A stretch of 64,000 bases of DNA, taken from contig CP198939.1 in the NCBI GenBank assembly GCA_052401645.1, positions 1,550,001 to 1,614,000 of the forward strand. Reading direction: 5' to 3'. This document shows, piece after piece, positions 8,526 to 22,000 of the stretch; position 1 is the first letter of the stretch; each line of letters opens with the position of its first letter. Source of the DNA: Arsenophonus sp052401645 (GTDB taxonomy: Bacteria > Pseudomonadota > Gammaproteobacteria > Enterobacterales > Enterobacteriaceae). A model generated the notes under the pieces. It saw only the letters and a list, made by a program, of their open reading frames with translations, was not told the DNA's origin and ran no database searches. The translations under genes and the position numbers were made by a program.

Positions 8526-9596
8526 ATTTGATTATAAATAGTATCTTTTAATAAATTAAGTTTTATTAAAAAAAATAAAATTAAAAAATTAAATAATAAA
8601 ATTGTTAATAATTCCTTAATTACAATAAAATTGTAATCAAAATACGTTGATTTAAATAGTATTTTTACTAAATAAAGATTTTTATTAAAAATTTTATAAA
8701 TATTCAATAATCAAAAAAAATATTGTGTATTATAATTAATTAAATTTAAAATTAATTAAATAATATTTGATATTAATTTAATTAATAAAATAATTGATAT
8801 CTCTTTATACAAAGATTTTATAAAACATATTAATATATCAATGCTATTATTTATTATTTTGCTTAAATAACATTGAGATAATAGTTTTATTTCTATGGAA
8901 GTAATTATTAGTATTCACTTAATAATAATATTTCATTTAATTAAATTAATTTTATTAAATGAAGTATAAGAAAACTTATAACCTATTCTATTAGGTTAAT
9001 TCCTAATAAGATAAATAACTCTTATTAATATAATGAAATAATATATACTATAAAAAAGTATGATTAAAAGATAATGTAAAAAATAATAATTTGATTATAT
9101 TTATTTGAAACACTTTTTAATATATATAGTTTCAAGAACTATATAATATTAAGATATTTTAATGAATTTAAATTTATAATTTAATTTTTTACGTAGAGAA
9201 TTTTAAAGATTATTTGACAAATATTAATATAAATAACAAAATAAAATTTGTTTTATTGATATAAAAATTTTATATAAATAATCCTAAATTAGTAAATTAT
9301 AATAAATATAAAAAACTATATTTTACATATCATAGAATAAGCTTTTTTATATTAAAACTATTAAGTTTAAAAGAAAACTTTATAATAAAACTATTTGACG
9401 ATTTATTAAAAATTCTTATATTTTTATATTGTAATTTACATTAAATAATAAAATATATCAATAATATATAAATATTATTTTATTATTAATTAAAAATTAA
9501 CCAATTATCATCTAATCCTATCTATATTAAAAAGATTCATTTATTTTGAGATAATAGAATTAAGAAAAAAAACTATAAATAATAGGAGTGTTTATA
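8526..9596. other. AT-rich intergenic region before hxpB, no gene seen
   Basis: About 1.1 kb without a supportable gene. In enteric bacteria the yniA/yniB genes precede yniC, so this may be their remains, but I could not read a convincing trace. A short hairpin CTATTAGG-TTAATT-CCTAATAAG lies near 8987-9010. Confidence 0.4.
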
Positions 9597-10262
9597 ATGT
9601 CTTATGAACTATCTATCAAAGCTGCTATTTTCGACATGGATGGATTATTGATTAATTCAGAACCTCTTTGGAGCCAAGCAAAAAAAGAAATTCTTAGTAA
9701 ACTAGGTGTTAATACTTCAATTGCCAATAAACTTCCTGATACATTAGGATTACGTATAGATCAAGTTATACAATTATGGTATTTAGCTTCAGAATGGCAA
9801 GGAAGCTCATTGAAAGAGGTAGAACAAAAAATTATCAAACGTGTTATCGAACTTATAGAAGAACAAAAACCTTTATTACCAGGTGTTAAGTATGCACTTG
9901 AGTTATGTAAAAATCATAATTTAAAAATTGGATTAGCTTCAGCTTCTCCAAAGCACATGTTAAAAAAAGTCCTTACTATATTTAATATTAATAATTATTT
10001 TTCAGCCGTAGTATCAGCAACTTCATTACCATATAGTAAACCACATCCAGAGGTATACTTACAAACAGCAAAGCTATTAGATATAGAACCAACATGTTGT
10101 GTTGGTTTTGAAGATTCTTTCAATGGAATGATTGCTGTTAAATCTGCACGAATGCGTAGTATAGTTGTTCCACCAAAAAATTATTTTACTGACTTACGCT
10201 GGACATTAGCCGATATCAAGCTTAATACTCTGGCTGAATTAACAAGTAATCATATCGTTTAA
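9597..10262 (+). CDS. hxpB: HAD-family sugar phosphatase (hexitol phosphatase B / 2-deoxyglucose-6-phosphatase)
   Basis: A cytoplasmic HAD hydrolase formerly called YniC (221 aa, E. coli 222) that dephosphorylates sugar and polyol phosphates. HAD motif I is IFDMDG (nucleophile D13, acid/base D15), followed by the cap domain (PDTLGLRIDQVIQLWY). Motif II is LASASPKHM, motif III lysine is in YSKPHPEVY and motif IV is GFEDS. Similarity to YniC is strong throughout, including NGMIAVKSARMRSIVVPP. A GTG nine bases upstream is in frame, but AGGAG lies eight bases before the ATG at 9597, so I choose the ATG. It is followed by ydjM on the same strand, as in E. coli, with a long hairpin between them. 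Confidence 0.92.
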   Translation: MSYELSIKAAIFDMDGLLINSEPLWSQAKKEILSKLGVNTSIANKLPDTLGLRIDQVIQLWYLASEWQGSSLKEVEQKIIKRVIELIEEQKPLLPGVKYALELCKNHNLKIGLASASPKHMLKKVLTIFNINNYFSAVVSATSLPYSKPHPEVYLQTAKLLDIEPTCCVGFEDSFNGMIAVKSARMRSIVVPPKNYFTDLRWTLADIKLNTLAELTSNHIV

Positions 10263-10264
10263 AA

Positions 10265-10341
10265 AATTATTTATTAATAGTAATTAATAGTGCGTTAGTA
10301 TGATTATAAACTAATGTATTATTACTATTAATAAAATAAAT
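10265..10341. repeat. Long inverted repeat between hxpB and ydjM
   Basis: ATTAATAGTAAT (10273-10284) and ATTACTATTAAT (10321-10332) are perfect 12-base complements. Inside them CGTTAGT and ACTAATG pair again with one G-U. The flanks (AATTATTT / AAAATAAATT) can extend the outer stem. The whole gap between the two genes can thus fold into one long hairpin, plausibly a terminator or mRNA-stabilising structure after hxpB. Confidence 0.6.
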
Positions 10342-10378
10342 TATTTTTATTCAAAAAATATTTTTCAAATATACTATT

Positions 10379-10948
10379 ATGACTGCTAGCGGGCATTTAT
10401 TTTTTTCAATATCATCATATATACTTGCATATAAACTAGCAATTACACCAGAGTTAAAATATGGTAATTGCTTTCATTTATTAGCTGGAGTATTATTTGG
10501 CTCAATGCTACCAGATATAGATCATCCATCATCCCATCTTGGGCGTTTATTCCGTTTTATCTCTGTTCCAATTTTTCGATTATGTGGCCATCGTGGATTT
10601 ACTCATAGTTTATTTGCATGGTTACTTATTATTTTAATAATAATTCAGTTTTCAAGTAATTACTTTCTTTCTAATGCCTTAATTCAATCATTTTTATTAG
10701 GATACTTTAGTCATTTAGTAGGAGATATGTTAACAACAAAAGGTGTATATTTTCTATGGCCATTAAAAATTTCATTTTGCTTCCCTATATTAGGTAATAA
10801 TTCTAATAAAAAAAAAGAACATTCTGTCGCTATTTTATTAACTATCTGTGCGATATTGATTCCATCACATTATCAGTTACCATTACAACATATATTAGAA
10901 GAAATAAAACAAAGCATTATTGCATATTTAGTTAATAAAATTCAATAA
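10379..10948 (+). CDS. ydjM: Inner-membrane metal-dependent hydrolase-like protein YdjM
   Basis: A 189-residue DUF457-family membrane protein (E. coli YdjM 196 aa). In E. coli the gene belongs to the LexA regulon; its molecular function is not established. The metal-binding-type motifs are all present: H6 (TASGHLFFS), LPDIDHP (D46, D48, H49), HRGFTHS (H71, H76) and SHLVGDMLT (H112, D116). Four or five hydrophobic segments surround them. The C-terminal part is less conserved. I see no LexA box upstream. The start ATG has no clear Shine-Dalgarno. The gene is the last one before the 14.8-kb desert. Confidence 0.88.
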   Translation: MTASGHLFFSISSYILAYKLAITPELKYGNCFHLLAGVLFGSMLPDIDHPSSHLGRLFRFISVPIFRLCGHRGFTHSLFAWLLIILIIIQFSSNYFLSNALIQSFLLGYFSHLVGDMLTTKGVYFLWPLKISFCFPILGNNSNKKKEHSVAILLTICAILIPSHYQLPLQHILEEIKQSIIAYLVNKIQ

Positions 10949-13900
10949 TTTAATTTTATTAACTTTCCTTATGAAATATTTTTTATAACTAAATTTGATT
11001 TAAATTATAATAAATTATTATTATCTTCATAAAGATAAAAGAGATAATAAAATTTATTGTTTTTAGTCATATTTTTTTAAAAATAACAAGAATTAATATA
11101 ATTAAATATAATAAACTTAAGATATATAGAAAATGTTAGTTAACATGCCTATATTTATTATAGTTAAATTTTACTATATTATTATTTGAATTAATTAAAA
11201 TAAACTATAAACAGATAAAATTTATAAAAATCTTTATTATTTTTTTTATTAAAAATATTTTATATATAAGGTTTGTGTATATTAAATATTAAATACTATT
11301 TAATATAATTATATAAAATTACTTAAAATAATTATTTTAATATTTGGTTTATATTTTATATATTACTAATGTTATAATATAATCATAAATTAAACTTAAT
11401 TTTAAAAAAATAATTATTTTATCATTGATGAATTAAAATCACTCTCTTCTTTTTATAATAGAAATTAACGTTATAAAATATAGTAATATTTAAATACTTA
11501 TTATTAGTTTTAGTTAAGAAAGGATAGTCTCTAATATAGAGAATCATTAAAAATATTAACTTTAATCTAATAGAAAATAACTATATCAATAAAATTAATG
11601 ATTTTAATACTTAGGTTAATATTTTATTTATTATTATTAAAGTATTTTAAATAGGTTTTAAAAATATTAAAACAATATCTATTATCAAAATAATTTAATA
11701 TTTTATTTTTAAATATATTAATCTTTAAATTAATTAAATAAATCAAAATAAATATAAAATATCAATGTTGTTAATATTTTTAATCAATTCATATTAAATT
11801 TATTTTTTAAAATATAAAATATTATAAATTAAGATTTAGTAATTTTTTACATCTTAAATTATTTATAATTCAAATATATAAGATGCTATTAAAATTAGAA
11901 TTTTTTGTTAATTTATCCTATTTTAAGAAAATCTTTAATATTTATTAATCATAATATATTTCTTTTTTATTCATATTTTTAATAAATTTTAAAAAAATTA
12001 TTTAAATAATATTTATATATTTAGTAATTATTCTAAATTTTAATATTATTTATTATTATATATTAAATATAAACTAAAAAATATTTATAAATTAATAGTT
12101 TTTAAGAATTATTCCTTATAATTTTTCATAAAATAAATTCTATAATAAAGAATTATTCCTTATAATTTTTCATAAAATAAATTCTATAATATTTATTATT
12201 TTATTTTTATAATAATTATTATAGTAATTATAATAAATTAGATAGATATCTTTACATATGATATAATTAAAAATAATTTGCTATTTATTTTAGTATCAGT
12301 TCTTTATTAATTTACTTATTATTTTTTTGTATAAGTAAAGAATAATTTTAAATTTTTAATTAATAAATTCATAAATAATTATTAATTAATATTAATACAT
12401 TAAATATTAAATTAATCATTTCTATTCGTCGTAATATCAGCATTATAAACTATCTTATTTGTCACTATTTATTTCTAATTTAAAGATAATTAATATAGAT
12501 AGGATTACATTAAGATAAAATAATATTAATAAATAAAATCTTTAAACTTATATTTAATATATTTTTAAAAATTATTTCAAGATTCTATTTAAAATTTTTA
12601 AATTATTTATTTTTTTAAATAAAATTTTTAAAAATATAAAATTCTATATAATATATATATTATCTAATGCTTAATTAATTAAATAATATTTTAAAATATA
12701 TTATAGTTTTTTTTTAATTGTTATTATTAAATTATAGTAGTTGTTGTTGTAAAAGATATTATCTTTAATGTAAATATAAATATAATTTAAAGTTTATATT
12801 CATTACAAACTATATATGTTATGTTATTTATTCCTTTTTTATTATCAATTTTATTAATTACTATATTATAAATAATAAATTCATGTAATTTTTTTATTTT
12901 ATTATTGATATATTTTATTCATAGATATAAACTAAATATCTATGAATACTTAATTATTTGTAATATTATATTAGATATATAAAAATCTATATATTAAATA
13001 TTAACTTAGTAATTAATAATATTTATTAAAATCAATAATTTGATATATATAATAATAACAAATCCATTTTTTATAATAATTTTAGACATTAAAACTAAAA
13101 ATGAAATCAAGAGCATAAATATTTAAAATTACTCAAATATTCACATAAATAAAATTAATATGATAAAACTATGTCAATTTATTATTAATTATATTTCAAT
13201 AAATAATTGTTTTTAAAACTAAGTTTTAATCTTATTTTCACCATTATTTCTTATCAATTTAATAAACAATTCTATATATTTTATCTCTAATAATAACAAC
13301 AAAAATAATTCATCATTTTTATATAATTTTATATATTACCTATTAGTATAAATCTTAAGATAATTATATTTTTTATTACTATTTTATATTAAAAATCTTA
13401 ATTATAATAAGTTATAAAACTATTAACTTATTTATTTTTTTACACTATCAATATTAGATATTTAAATTTTATCAAATGCAAATAAAAATTGCTAGTAAAT
13501 TTATTACTTGAAGATTAGATCTTACTATTTATAATTAATATTTACTAAATTTTATAATAAAAACTATCTTTTAGTATATTTATTTTAAATAAATAGTTAT
13601 TAATAAATATATACAATAACTTTTATAGTGGTAAAAGTTTTTTAAAATTAAAAAACTATAATACTAAAATCAATTTAATAGTAATTCTCTATTTATTTTT
13701 AACAAGAATAAATAATCAAAAATTTAGATATATTTTAATTAAATATAAAATAAGTTTTTTATGACTAAAAATTAATTTTATTAATTAGAAATTATATAGA
13801 TATTCATTATGAAAGATATTAATAATTACTAATATTTTAACAAAATTAATAATTTCATTATTTTACTTGATCTCAAAATATAAATAATTAATAGAAAATA

Positions 13901-14990
13901 AAAAATAGTTAATTATTAATTTAAGCATATCAAACAGAATTTGTAAAAATAGCAAATTTTATTTTTTACAATATTTTACTAATTAAAATTATATATAATG
14001 TATTTATAATTTTAATAGATAATTATATAATAATATAATTGGCTTATAATAAGAAATTATATTATATATCTTATTTACTAAGAATAAGTTATAATTAGAT
14101 AATATTTAAATTATATTTATTTATATTAATAAAATTAATAATAAAATTATAATAATAATATTATAAAGTAGAAATTTAATATTTAATTTTTATTAATTAA
14201 ATAATTTATAATGTAAATCTAAAAAATCATCTCGAAAAAATTAATTTTTCCTTTATTTTCATAAAACGATTTAATCAATACTATAAAAGATATAGTATAT
14301 TATTTAAATTAAAATATTTATATAAAATATATTAAATATAATAAATATACTATTAAAACAATGATTAATTATTTGATAATTTATAATTACTATATCATCT
14401 AATTAATTATATTCTATAATAATATTATGTATTATTAACTTTAATAATTCATTAATGTACATTATATATTAAACATATAAATAAAATTTATAAAAATATT
14501 AAGTTTATTATTATAATATTTAATGATACTATATATATCATCATAATAAATTTTATATATTATAAATTTTTAAAAATTATATTTTTAATAATTCATTAGC
14601 TAAATTAAATTTATTTATTATAACAGAACAATAAATTATATTATTTTAATATAAAATATATATGCAATAATCTTTTTCATATTAATTTTAAACTATATAT
14701 TATAAATTGTAAAATAAAATAATATAATTTAATACATATACTTTAATAAGTAAAATCTTTATTTATTATATCTTTAATAAAGAAATTATTAAATATTTAT
14801 ATTAAATTAATAATTATAGCTTTTAATTATATAAAAATATTATTTTAAATAAAAATTTAAAATTAAGAAAATATTTATTTAAAAATAAAAAAATAATAAT
14901 TAAATTAATATAAATATATTGAATATTATTTAGTTTTATTATATATTTATAAATATATATTATTTATAATACAAATATCTTAAATATATT
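10949..14990. other. 4-kb AT-rich desert
   Basis: No supportable gene, tRNA or rRNA. The base composition is visibly more AT-rich than in the flanking genes and stops occur in all frames every few codons. It holds an exact 44-bp tandem duplication (12104-12191). Probably ancient decayed genes beyond recognition. Confidence 0.6.
12104..12191. repeat. Perfect tandem duplication, 2 x 44 bp
   Basis: The 44-base unit beginning AAGAATTATTCCTTATAATT is present twice, head to tail, with no mismatch (12104-12147 and 12148-12191); the similarity stops abruptly at both ends. In a region free to drift this implies a very recent slippage or duplication event, or an assembly artefact. Confidence 0.9.
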
Positions 14991-15569
14991 ATGTTTAATA
15001 ATATAAAATATCAAAAACAATATAAAATTATATTTAATCACTATTTATCAGTGTTTTTTTTTATTTCATTTAGAAAAAGATTTCATCAACATCAATATAA
15101 AAAAATTGCTAACCTTATTAAACAACGTCTTTTTTATATGAAATATATTGCTAAATATAAATTTGAAAAACATTTATTAATAGATGATATAGCACAAGAA
15201 AATAAAGTTATCTTAAATGCTTTCAATAAAGCAGAGAAATTCGGTTTAGATAAAGAATCTATAGAACCATTTATATTATCACAAATAAATTTAGCTAAAA
15301 CAATTCAATATCGTTATAAAAAAGATAAGTTATCTATAGTAAAAATTACAACTAAACATAATGATTTAGAAGATATTCGATTAAAACTTAAAAAATTAAG
15401 TGATGATATATTACAATTAATTGCTAATGAACTAAAAAGAAACGGTAAAATGGAAAATAAGATTTATTTATATATAAAAAAAATCCACCTACATAATCTT
15501 AAGAATATTGATAAAAAAATAATTTGCTCATCACTTAAACGAATTTCTTTAAAAAAGAAAGGATATTAA
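14991..15569 (+). CDS. Chorismate mutase, gamma class (AroQ), lone gene in a desert
   Basis: A monofunctional all-helical chorismate mutase (chorismate to prephenate) of the secreted gamma class, 192 aa. The family signature is clear: NLIKQRLFYMKYIAKYKFEK, then HLLIDD, LGLDKES-like spacing, ILSQINLAKTIQYRY, and the C-terminal segment LEDIRLKLKKLSDDILQLIANEL. With spacing as in the Mycobacterium tuberculosis enzyme, the active-site positions are R46, K57, Q69 (normally Arg), Q106 (Glu or Gln in the family) and R130. The N-terminus has a hydrophobic stretch (about 13-27) but is not a classical signal peptide, so periplasmic export is uncertain. There is no good Shine-Dalgarno. No gene lies within 4 kb upstream or 10 kb downstream. 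The identification is from motif memory, not a search. Confidence 0.8.
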   Translation: MFNNIKYQKQYKIIFNHYLSVFFFISFRKRFHQHQYKKIANLIKQRLFYMKYIAKYKFEKHLLIDDIAQENKVILNAFNKAEKFGLDKESIEPFILSQINLAKTIQYRYKKDKLSIVKITTKHNDLEDIRLKLKKLSDDILQLIANELKRNGKMENKIYLYIKKIHLHNLKNIDKKIICSSLKRISLKKKGY

Positions 15570-15982
15570 ATATTATAATAAATATTTTTGTTTAATTATT
15601 TTTATAAAAATATAAATATATTTCATTCTATTAAATAATTTTAATATATATTTTTTATTAAAAAATCATTTTATAATATTAATTAATTATATTAATTTAA
15701 TTAAATAATCAATTATATTTATAATATATTTAAAAGATAGTATCTATAATATTTTCTATAAATATCATTAACTAAAAATTTTCAAATTTTTTAAAAAAAT
15801 GAAAATAATGAATCATTTAATTATAATTTACCTTTATAATGATAAAATCTTAAATATTTAAGAAAGATAAATTTTAAATAATAAAATTATATTTTCAATT
15901 ATTATTTATATAATCTTTTTATAAATTAACTTATATTAAATATAAGTTTTATTATATGATGAATCTTATTCTTTAATATATA

Positions 15983-16020
15983 TTTAATCCTAAATAAATT
16001 ATAATTTATTTAGGATTAAA
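15983..16020. repeat. Perfect 38-bp palindrome
   Basis: TTTAATCCTAAATAAATTA is followed directly by its exact reverse complement, with no loop. It lies 414 bases after the chorismate mutase gene. It could form a hairpin on either strand or a cruciform. Confidence 0.85.
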
Positions 16021-19000
16021 ATACTTTATATATTTTTTATATATAAAACAATAATCTTTAATTATAGCAATTTCAATGAAAATTATTAAATATATTATTT
16101 GTTTTATTTAAAATAAAAATCATAATTTATGACAAAATATTTTTAAATAGAAAAATACTTTTAATTTAAAATTATCTTAAAATATAATGTTTCTATAAAA
16201 TAAATTAACTTTATATAGAATTAATAAATAAAAGATAAATTTAAATAAATAATTTTAATTAAATATTTAAATTTTAAATAAATTATATTATATTGATTTA
16301 TAATTTTTCTTTATGAAAGAGATATAATTTTATTATTATGTTAATATTAACTAGATTGTATAATTTATTTTAATATTAAAACAATAAAAATAATATACTT
16401 TTAAAAAAAATATTTAATAAAATACTATTTTAACAATAAATATACTAAACATAATATAAAGAATAAGAAAAATAATAATAAAATCAATTAATAAAAATTT
16501 AAAGAAGATTAAAATAATATATTTATAAAATAAAATATAGTTTATAAAATTTATGTTTTTAAAATAAAAGAATTTAAAAAATTAATATTTTTAAAAAATA
16601 TATTATCATTAGATAATATTATAATTAATTATATTTATTTTTTAATTAATTTATAAAAAATAAAATAATAGATGGTTTACAATATTAAAATTAATTTATT
16701 TAAAGTTACATTAAATTTAATGTAAATAAATTAAAAAAAGTTTTAATTTTTTAATTAAGAATTTTTTTAAATAAATAGTAATTTTAAAAAATATATTCTT
16801 ATCTATAAATAAATTTTAATTAACGATTAAAAATGGTTATCAATAACTTATTTATTAAAACTATATTTATTAAGATATAAAATAGAACAGATTATTATAT
16901 TTAATTAATTTTTCTACTTTATTTAGAATAAAAAAATTTTTTTTAATAAAAATTATATCAATATTATTTAAGAAATAAATTAATAAACAAATTATATACG
17001 ATTATCAATAATAGAATATAAATTAATATTACTATTATTTTATATATCTTATAAAATATTTATTTATGAATAAAACAGTCCATCTATTATCTTTTTTTTA
17101 AAAAAAATATTAATTTTAATATAACTTTAAAAATTATTTATAATAATAAATATTAAATCAATAGAAGTAAATTTATTAATAAAATTAAAAATTATATTAA
17201 AATATTATTTTTATAATTATAAATCAATATAATATTTAATTATTTTAATAATTTTGAATAATGAATAATTGGTTATATTTTATATATATTATATAATTAT
17301 TAAATTTATAATAAAGATAGATGATGGAATATATTAAATAATAAATACAACTATATAAATTAAATTTCTATAATTTATTTATTTATTTTAATTGAAAATT
17401 AATATAAATAATATTATATTAAAATCAATTAATTATTTTATAATTATTAATTTATTGATTTGTAAAATGTAAATATATAAAATATAAAATAATAATTTAA
17501 TAATTTTAAATATTTCTTTTATATATTTATTAATTTTTTCAAAAAAATAACAATTATATATAATATAAAATTTTCTATTTTATATTATTTTAATACAAAA
17601 ATTCAAATTATAAACAAAAATATAAAAAAACTAATGATATTCTATGAAATAAATTTAAATCAAACACTTTAAATTAAAATAAATTTACTATAATCGACTT
17701 CAGTAATTAAATTAATCATTTGTTAAGATAATAAAAATAACTTTACTAGTTTATATATAAAAATTAAAATAGACCTAGATAAGTATAAAACACAAAAATT
17801 TTAATATAAAAAATATCTATTATTAGATATTCAATAAACATAATTTATTCATAATTAGAATTAATAATAATATTATAGAAAATAATAATTTCTTATTAAA
17901 TTCAATTTTTATTTAAATTTAATAAATATTTAAAAAATAAAATATATTATTATATATACTATTTTGTTAAATATTAAATATTTTTATTTTTTAATATCTG
18001 ATAAACAACAAATTATAAATAATATATTAAACATATTTATTAGCAAAACGTTTAATTCAATTAATATTTAATATGAAAATATAATAATTTTTAGATGAAA
18101 TATGAATATTAATTTAATTTTTGATAATTAAATTAAGTTTATTGCTTAGAAATAATTAGTAATAATTATATTATTAGTTAATGACTTGACTAATCAATAT
18201 AATAAGAAAATATTTTAAATTTATTTATATTTATTTTTTATTATATTTTATAACTTATAATTCTTATTATTAAATAATTTAAGTATCTTTATAGATATGT
18301 TTTTAAATATTAAGTTGAGTTAAACTAAAAAATTAATAGCTTTAAAACTAAAAAATATTTTAATAATATAAAATCATTTTATAATTCGTTTTTTTAAAAA
18401 AATTAATTAATCATTATAAAATACAAGTAAACATAAACAATATTCAATATCTTTTTAACAAAATATTAGTAATAGAAAATATATATAATACATTAATATT
18501 TTATTATTTCAAATTAAAAAAATTATAAGAAGAATATAGTTTTATGATAATATAATTAAAAATATCAATTTCTTATTATTTATTTAAAATTTATCTTATT
18601 ATATTTACATAAATTAAATTTATCTAAAATAGTAATTAAATAACTTATATAAATAAAAACAATTTTTATAACTTAAATAAATATAAAATTTATATTTATT
18701 TATAGTAATAAGTTTTTTATAATCATTATTATCTTGATTATTTTATTGTTCTATTTATTTTTAGAAATTAAATATAACTTTAATAATTCATCTTCATAAA
18801 TTATAATATACTATATTTTATATATTAATTGATAATAACTACATTTCCATTATTAAACATATATTAAATAATAATATATGTTTAATATATAATTAATTAA
18901 AAATTCAATTTTACTTATTTAAAAAAAACTTATAATTATATTATTTAAATAACATCATAAAATCTAATATTGATATATATAGTTAATCATTATTTTTTAA

Positions 19001-22000
19001 TATTAGTATTTATTATTAATTTTAATCTTTTAACTATATATTTTGTTTAATATAAATATCTAAATTATTATTTTTTATTAAATATAATAGTAGGAACTAA
19101 CAATAAAAATAATCAATATTATTAAGTTAAAAATATTTATTAATATATACTAATTTAATAGATGAATAACTTCTGATAAATAAAATATTCATTATTAATC
19201 ATAAGATTATTAATAGAAATAGATTATAGTTTCAATTTTTTATAAAATTTTAACCTTTTACAATATCAAAGATAATTACATAATATCTTAATTTAATATA
19301 AGTAATTTCATTTATCTATTTTAGTTTTAGTAAAACATTACTAATATATATTCAAAATAAGTAATTTATTTTACTAATGATTTTTATCAAGTTAGTCATT
19401 ATCAAGAATTAGATAATATTTAATTACAATTAATATTTAACGTCAATATTAATATAAATAAAAAATATGTTAAATTAAATTATCTTAATAGGTTATCTAT
19501 ATTATAAATATAAAATAAAAACAATTTTTTATCATTTTTATAGCTAATTAAGTATTTTATAAAAAATTACTTATTATTAAATTAAATATTTATTTTTATT
19601 AAATTATCTTATGATATAAAATTAAGTTAAATTGATAATTTTTAATTAATTTAGCATAAGAATAAGTAATACTAAATCATAAATATTTTTAAATATACAA
19701 AGTAAATCTAATTAATATTTATGAAATATATATTATTAGTTTATATATATTTTTTATAGATAAGTCAATACTATATTAATAATAAATAGTTTATTAGAAT
19801 TTTTCTAAATAATTTCTTTTAATTTTTATGAAATAAAATAATCTTTTAATTATAAATTAATTAATTTATAATTACTTTAATATGATTTATTTATCAATAA
19901 TTATAAATATCTACATATATTTACTTATCTCTAATATTATGTTAAAAAATTTTAAATATCTAAAATTTTTATAAGTATTTAGATAATAATAAATAGAATA
20001 TTTATTAATATTAATAAATACATAATAAAATTAAATAAAAAGCTATTATACTACTTATAAGCAATTTTATAATCATATAAGACTAATAATTTATATAAAA
20101 AATATAAAATCTTAATATTCTTAATTAATTTATCTAGTTTTAGAATAAGTCAAGTTAATGCATAATCTGATAGTAATTCATTCATATTAGTTATTATTTA
20201 ATTATTTTATAAATATTTATTATTCTTTAGTCTAAAATTTGGAACTTAATTTTATTATAATATTTATTTTTAATTTTAAAGCAACTTAATATTTTATCTA
20301 TATTAATATTTAAAAAAGTGATTTTATAATATATATAATTTTAATATAACTTATCTCAGTATATAATTTTAAAATAACTTTTTTATCACTTATTTTAATA
20401 TATAAATAATCTTATTAGTAATAGTTTATATATATCTATAAAATTATTTATTCTAATATATCAATTAGAAACTACTAAACTTTCTTCAGTATAATTAAAT
20501 ATTATTAAGATTGGTTAATAATATTTTAGTTAAAAGATAGAATCTTACTTATCTTTATAATTGTTAGTAATTGCATTTTTAAAACGATAAATTACTTATT
20601 AAATTATTCTAAGTGTTCTCTTTTTCCTTTAAAATTCTATGAATTATATAACTTTAGTATAAATAAGAAAAAATTATATTTATATTAACTTAAATTTTCA
20701 TATATAAATGATTGAATCGTCTTCAAGATTAATTATATGTAATTAATATCTCTCTAAAACTAAGTTTTTTATATTTTTAGTATTTTGATTATAAAACATC
20801 TATATATGTTTTATATTAATATTAGTTTTTCTCTACTAAATCAAAATATTTAATATTATTATCATGAATTTATTTACAAATAAAGTTAATTTTGAATATA
20901 ATATATTATTAATTAATAATATACTTTTATAACTTAATAAGTTTTAAACAAACCTTAAAATAATAATTTATCTACTTTTAATTAAAATAAAAAAATTGAA
21001 TGATTATTTATTTTATATCGAAAATCTTTAAATAAGTCCATATATATCTAAATTAATAAGATTAAATTAAAAAAAATATAGGATACCTATATAAATAATA
21101 AAATTATTGATATTTAAATATATCTACATTTTATTTTTTTTTAAACTAATTTATAAAAAATATATATTAAATTAAAGAATAACTTAATATTTGATATAAA
21201 TCTTAAACCTAATATCAATTTCAATATATGATTTAATTTAAAATTAATAAATAATAATATTATTTTTAAATATATATTTCACAAATAATAACTATCATAA
21301 TTAAATAATTAAAGAATATAATATATTTAATTACTTATCTTTATTTAATCAAATATAATATCAATTAATATCACTTAAATAAAATATACTAATATCAATA
21401 ATAAAATTATAAAACTTCTAATTATAGATTAAATATATAAAATTTTACTGATTTATTTACATAAAATTATTTTTTATTTTTAATTATTAATACTATCCAA
21501 AAAATATTTATTAATAAGAAAGTAATTTTTTTATGGAATAATTAAATTCATAAATATAATTTTTAATCTAAAATTAAATGAAACTAAAAGATGATATCAA
21601 GATGTAAAGAAAAGTGTTAAAAAAAAATTTTTATATTTTTCCTTATACCAATATAATTGTTTTAAAAGTATAAAAACTAATAATTTAAATACAAAATATA
21701 ACTTTATTTAATATAAAAATTATTTCTTAATTTATTTTTAATAAAAATAAATTAAGAAATATGATAATTTTACTAAATAATATGAAAATGCTTAGATTAT
21801 TATATGTCTAAATTTTGAATAATATAAATTATGTTGTATTCATTACACATACTTTAGAGATAATAAACTAAGTAAAACAAGATAACTTATAGAATAAAAA
21901 TAAATATAATCATTGCATCAAATTTTTAATTGTTTACGATAATTTTAATATCAATAAAAATTACTATCGACTAATAAATATATCTAATATATTATCTATA

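Noticed and set aside
8516..8707. 63-codon minus-strand open frame
   Set aside because: Low-complexity Ile/Leu/Phe/Asn/Lys translation with no motif or ribosome binding site, as expected by chance in AT-rich DNA.
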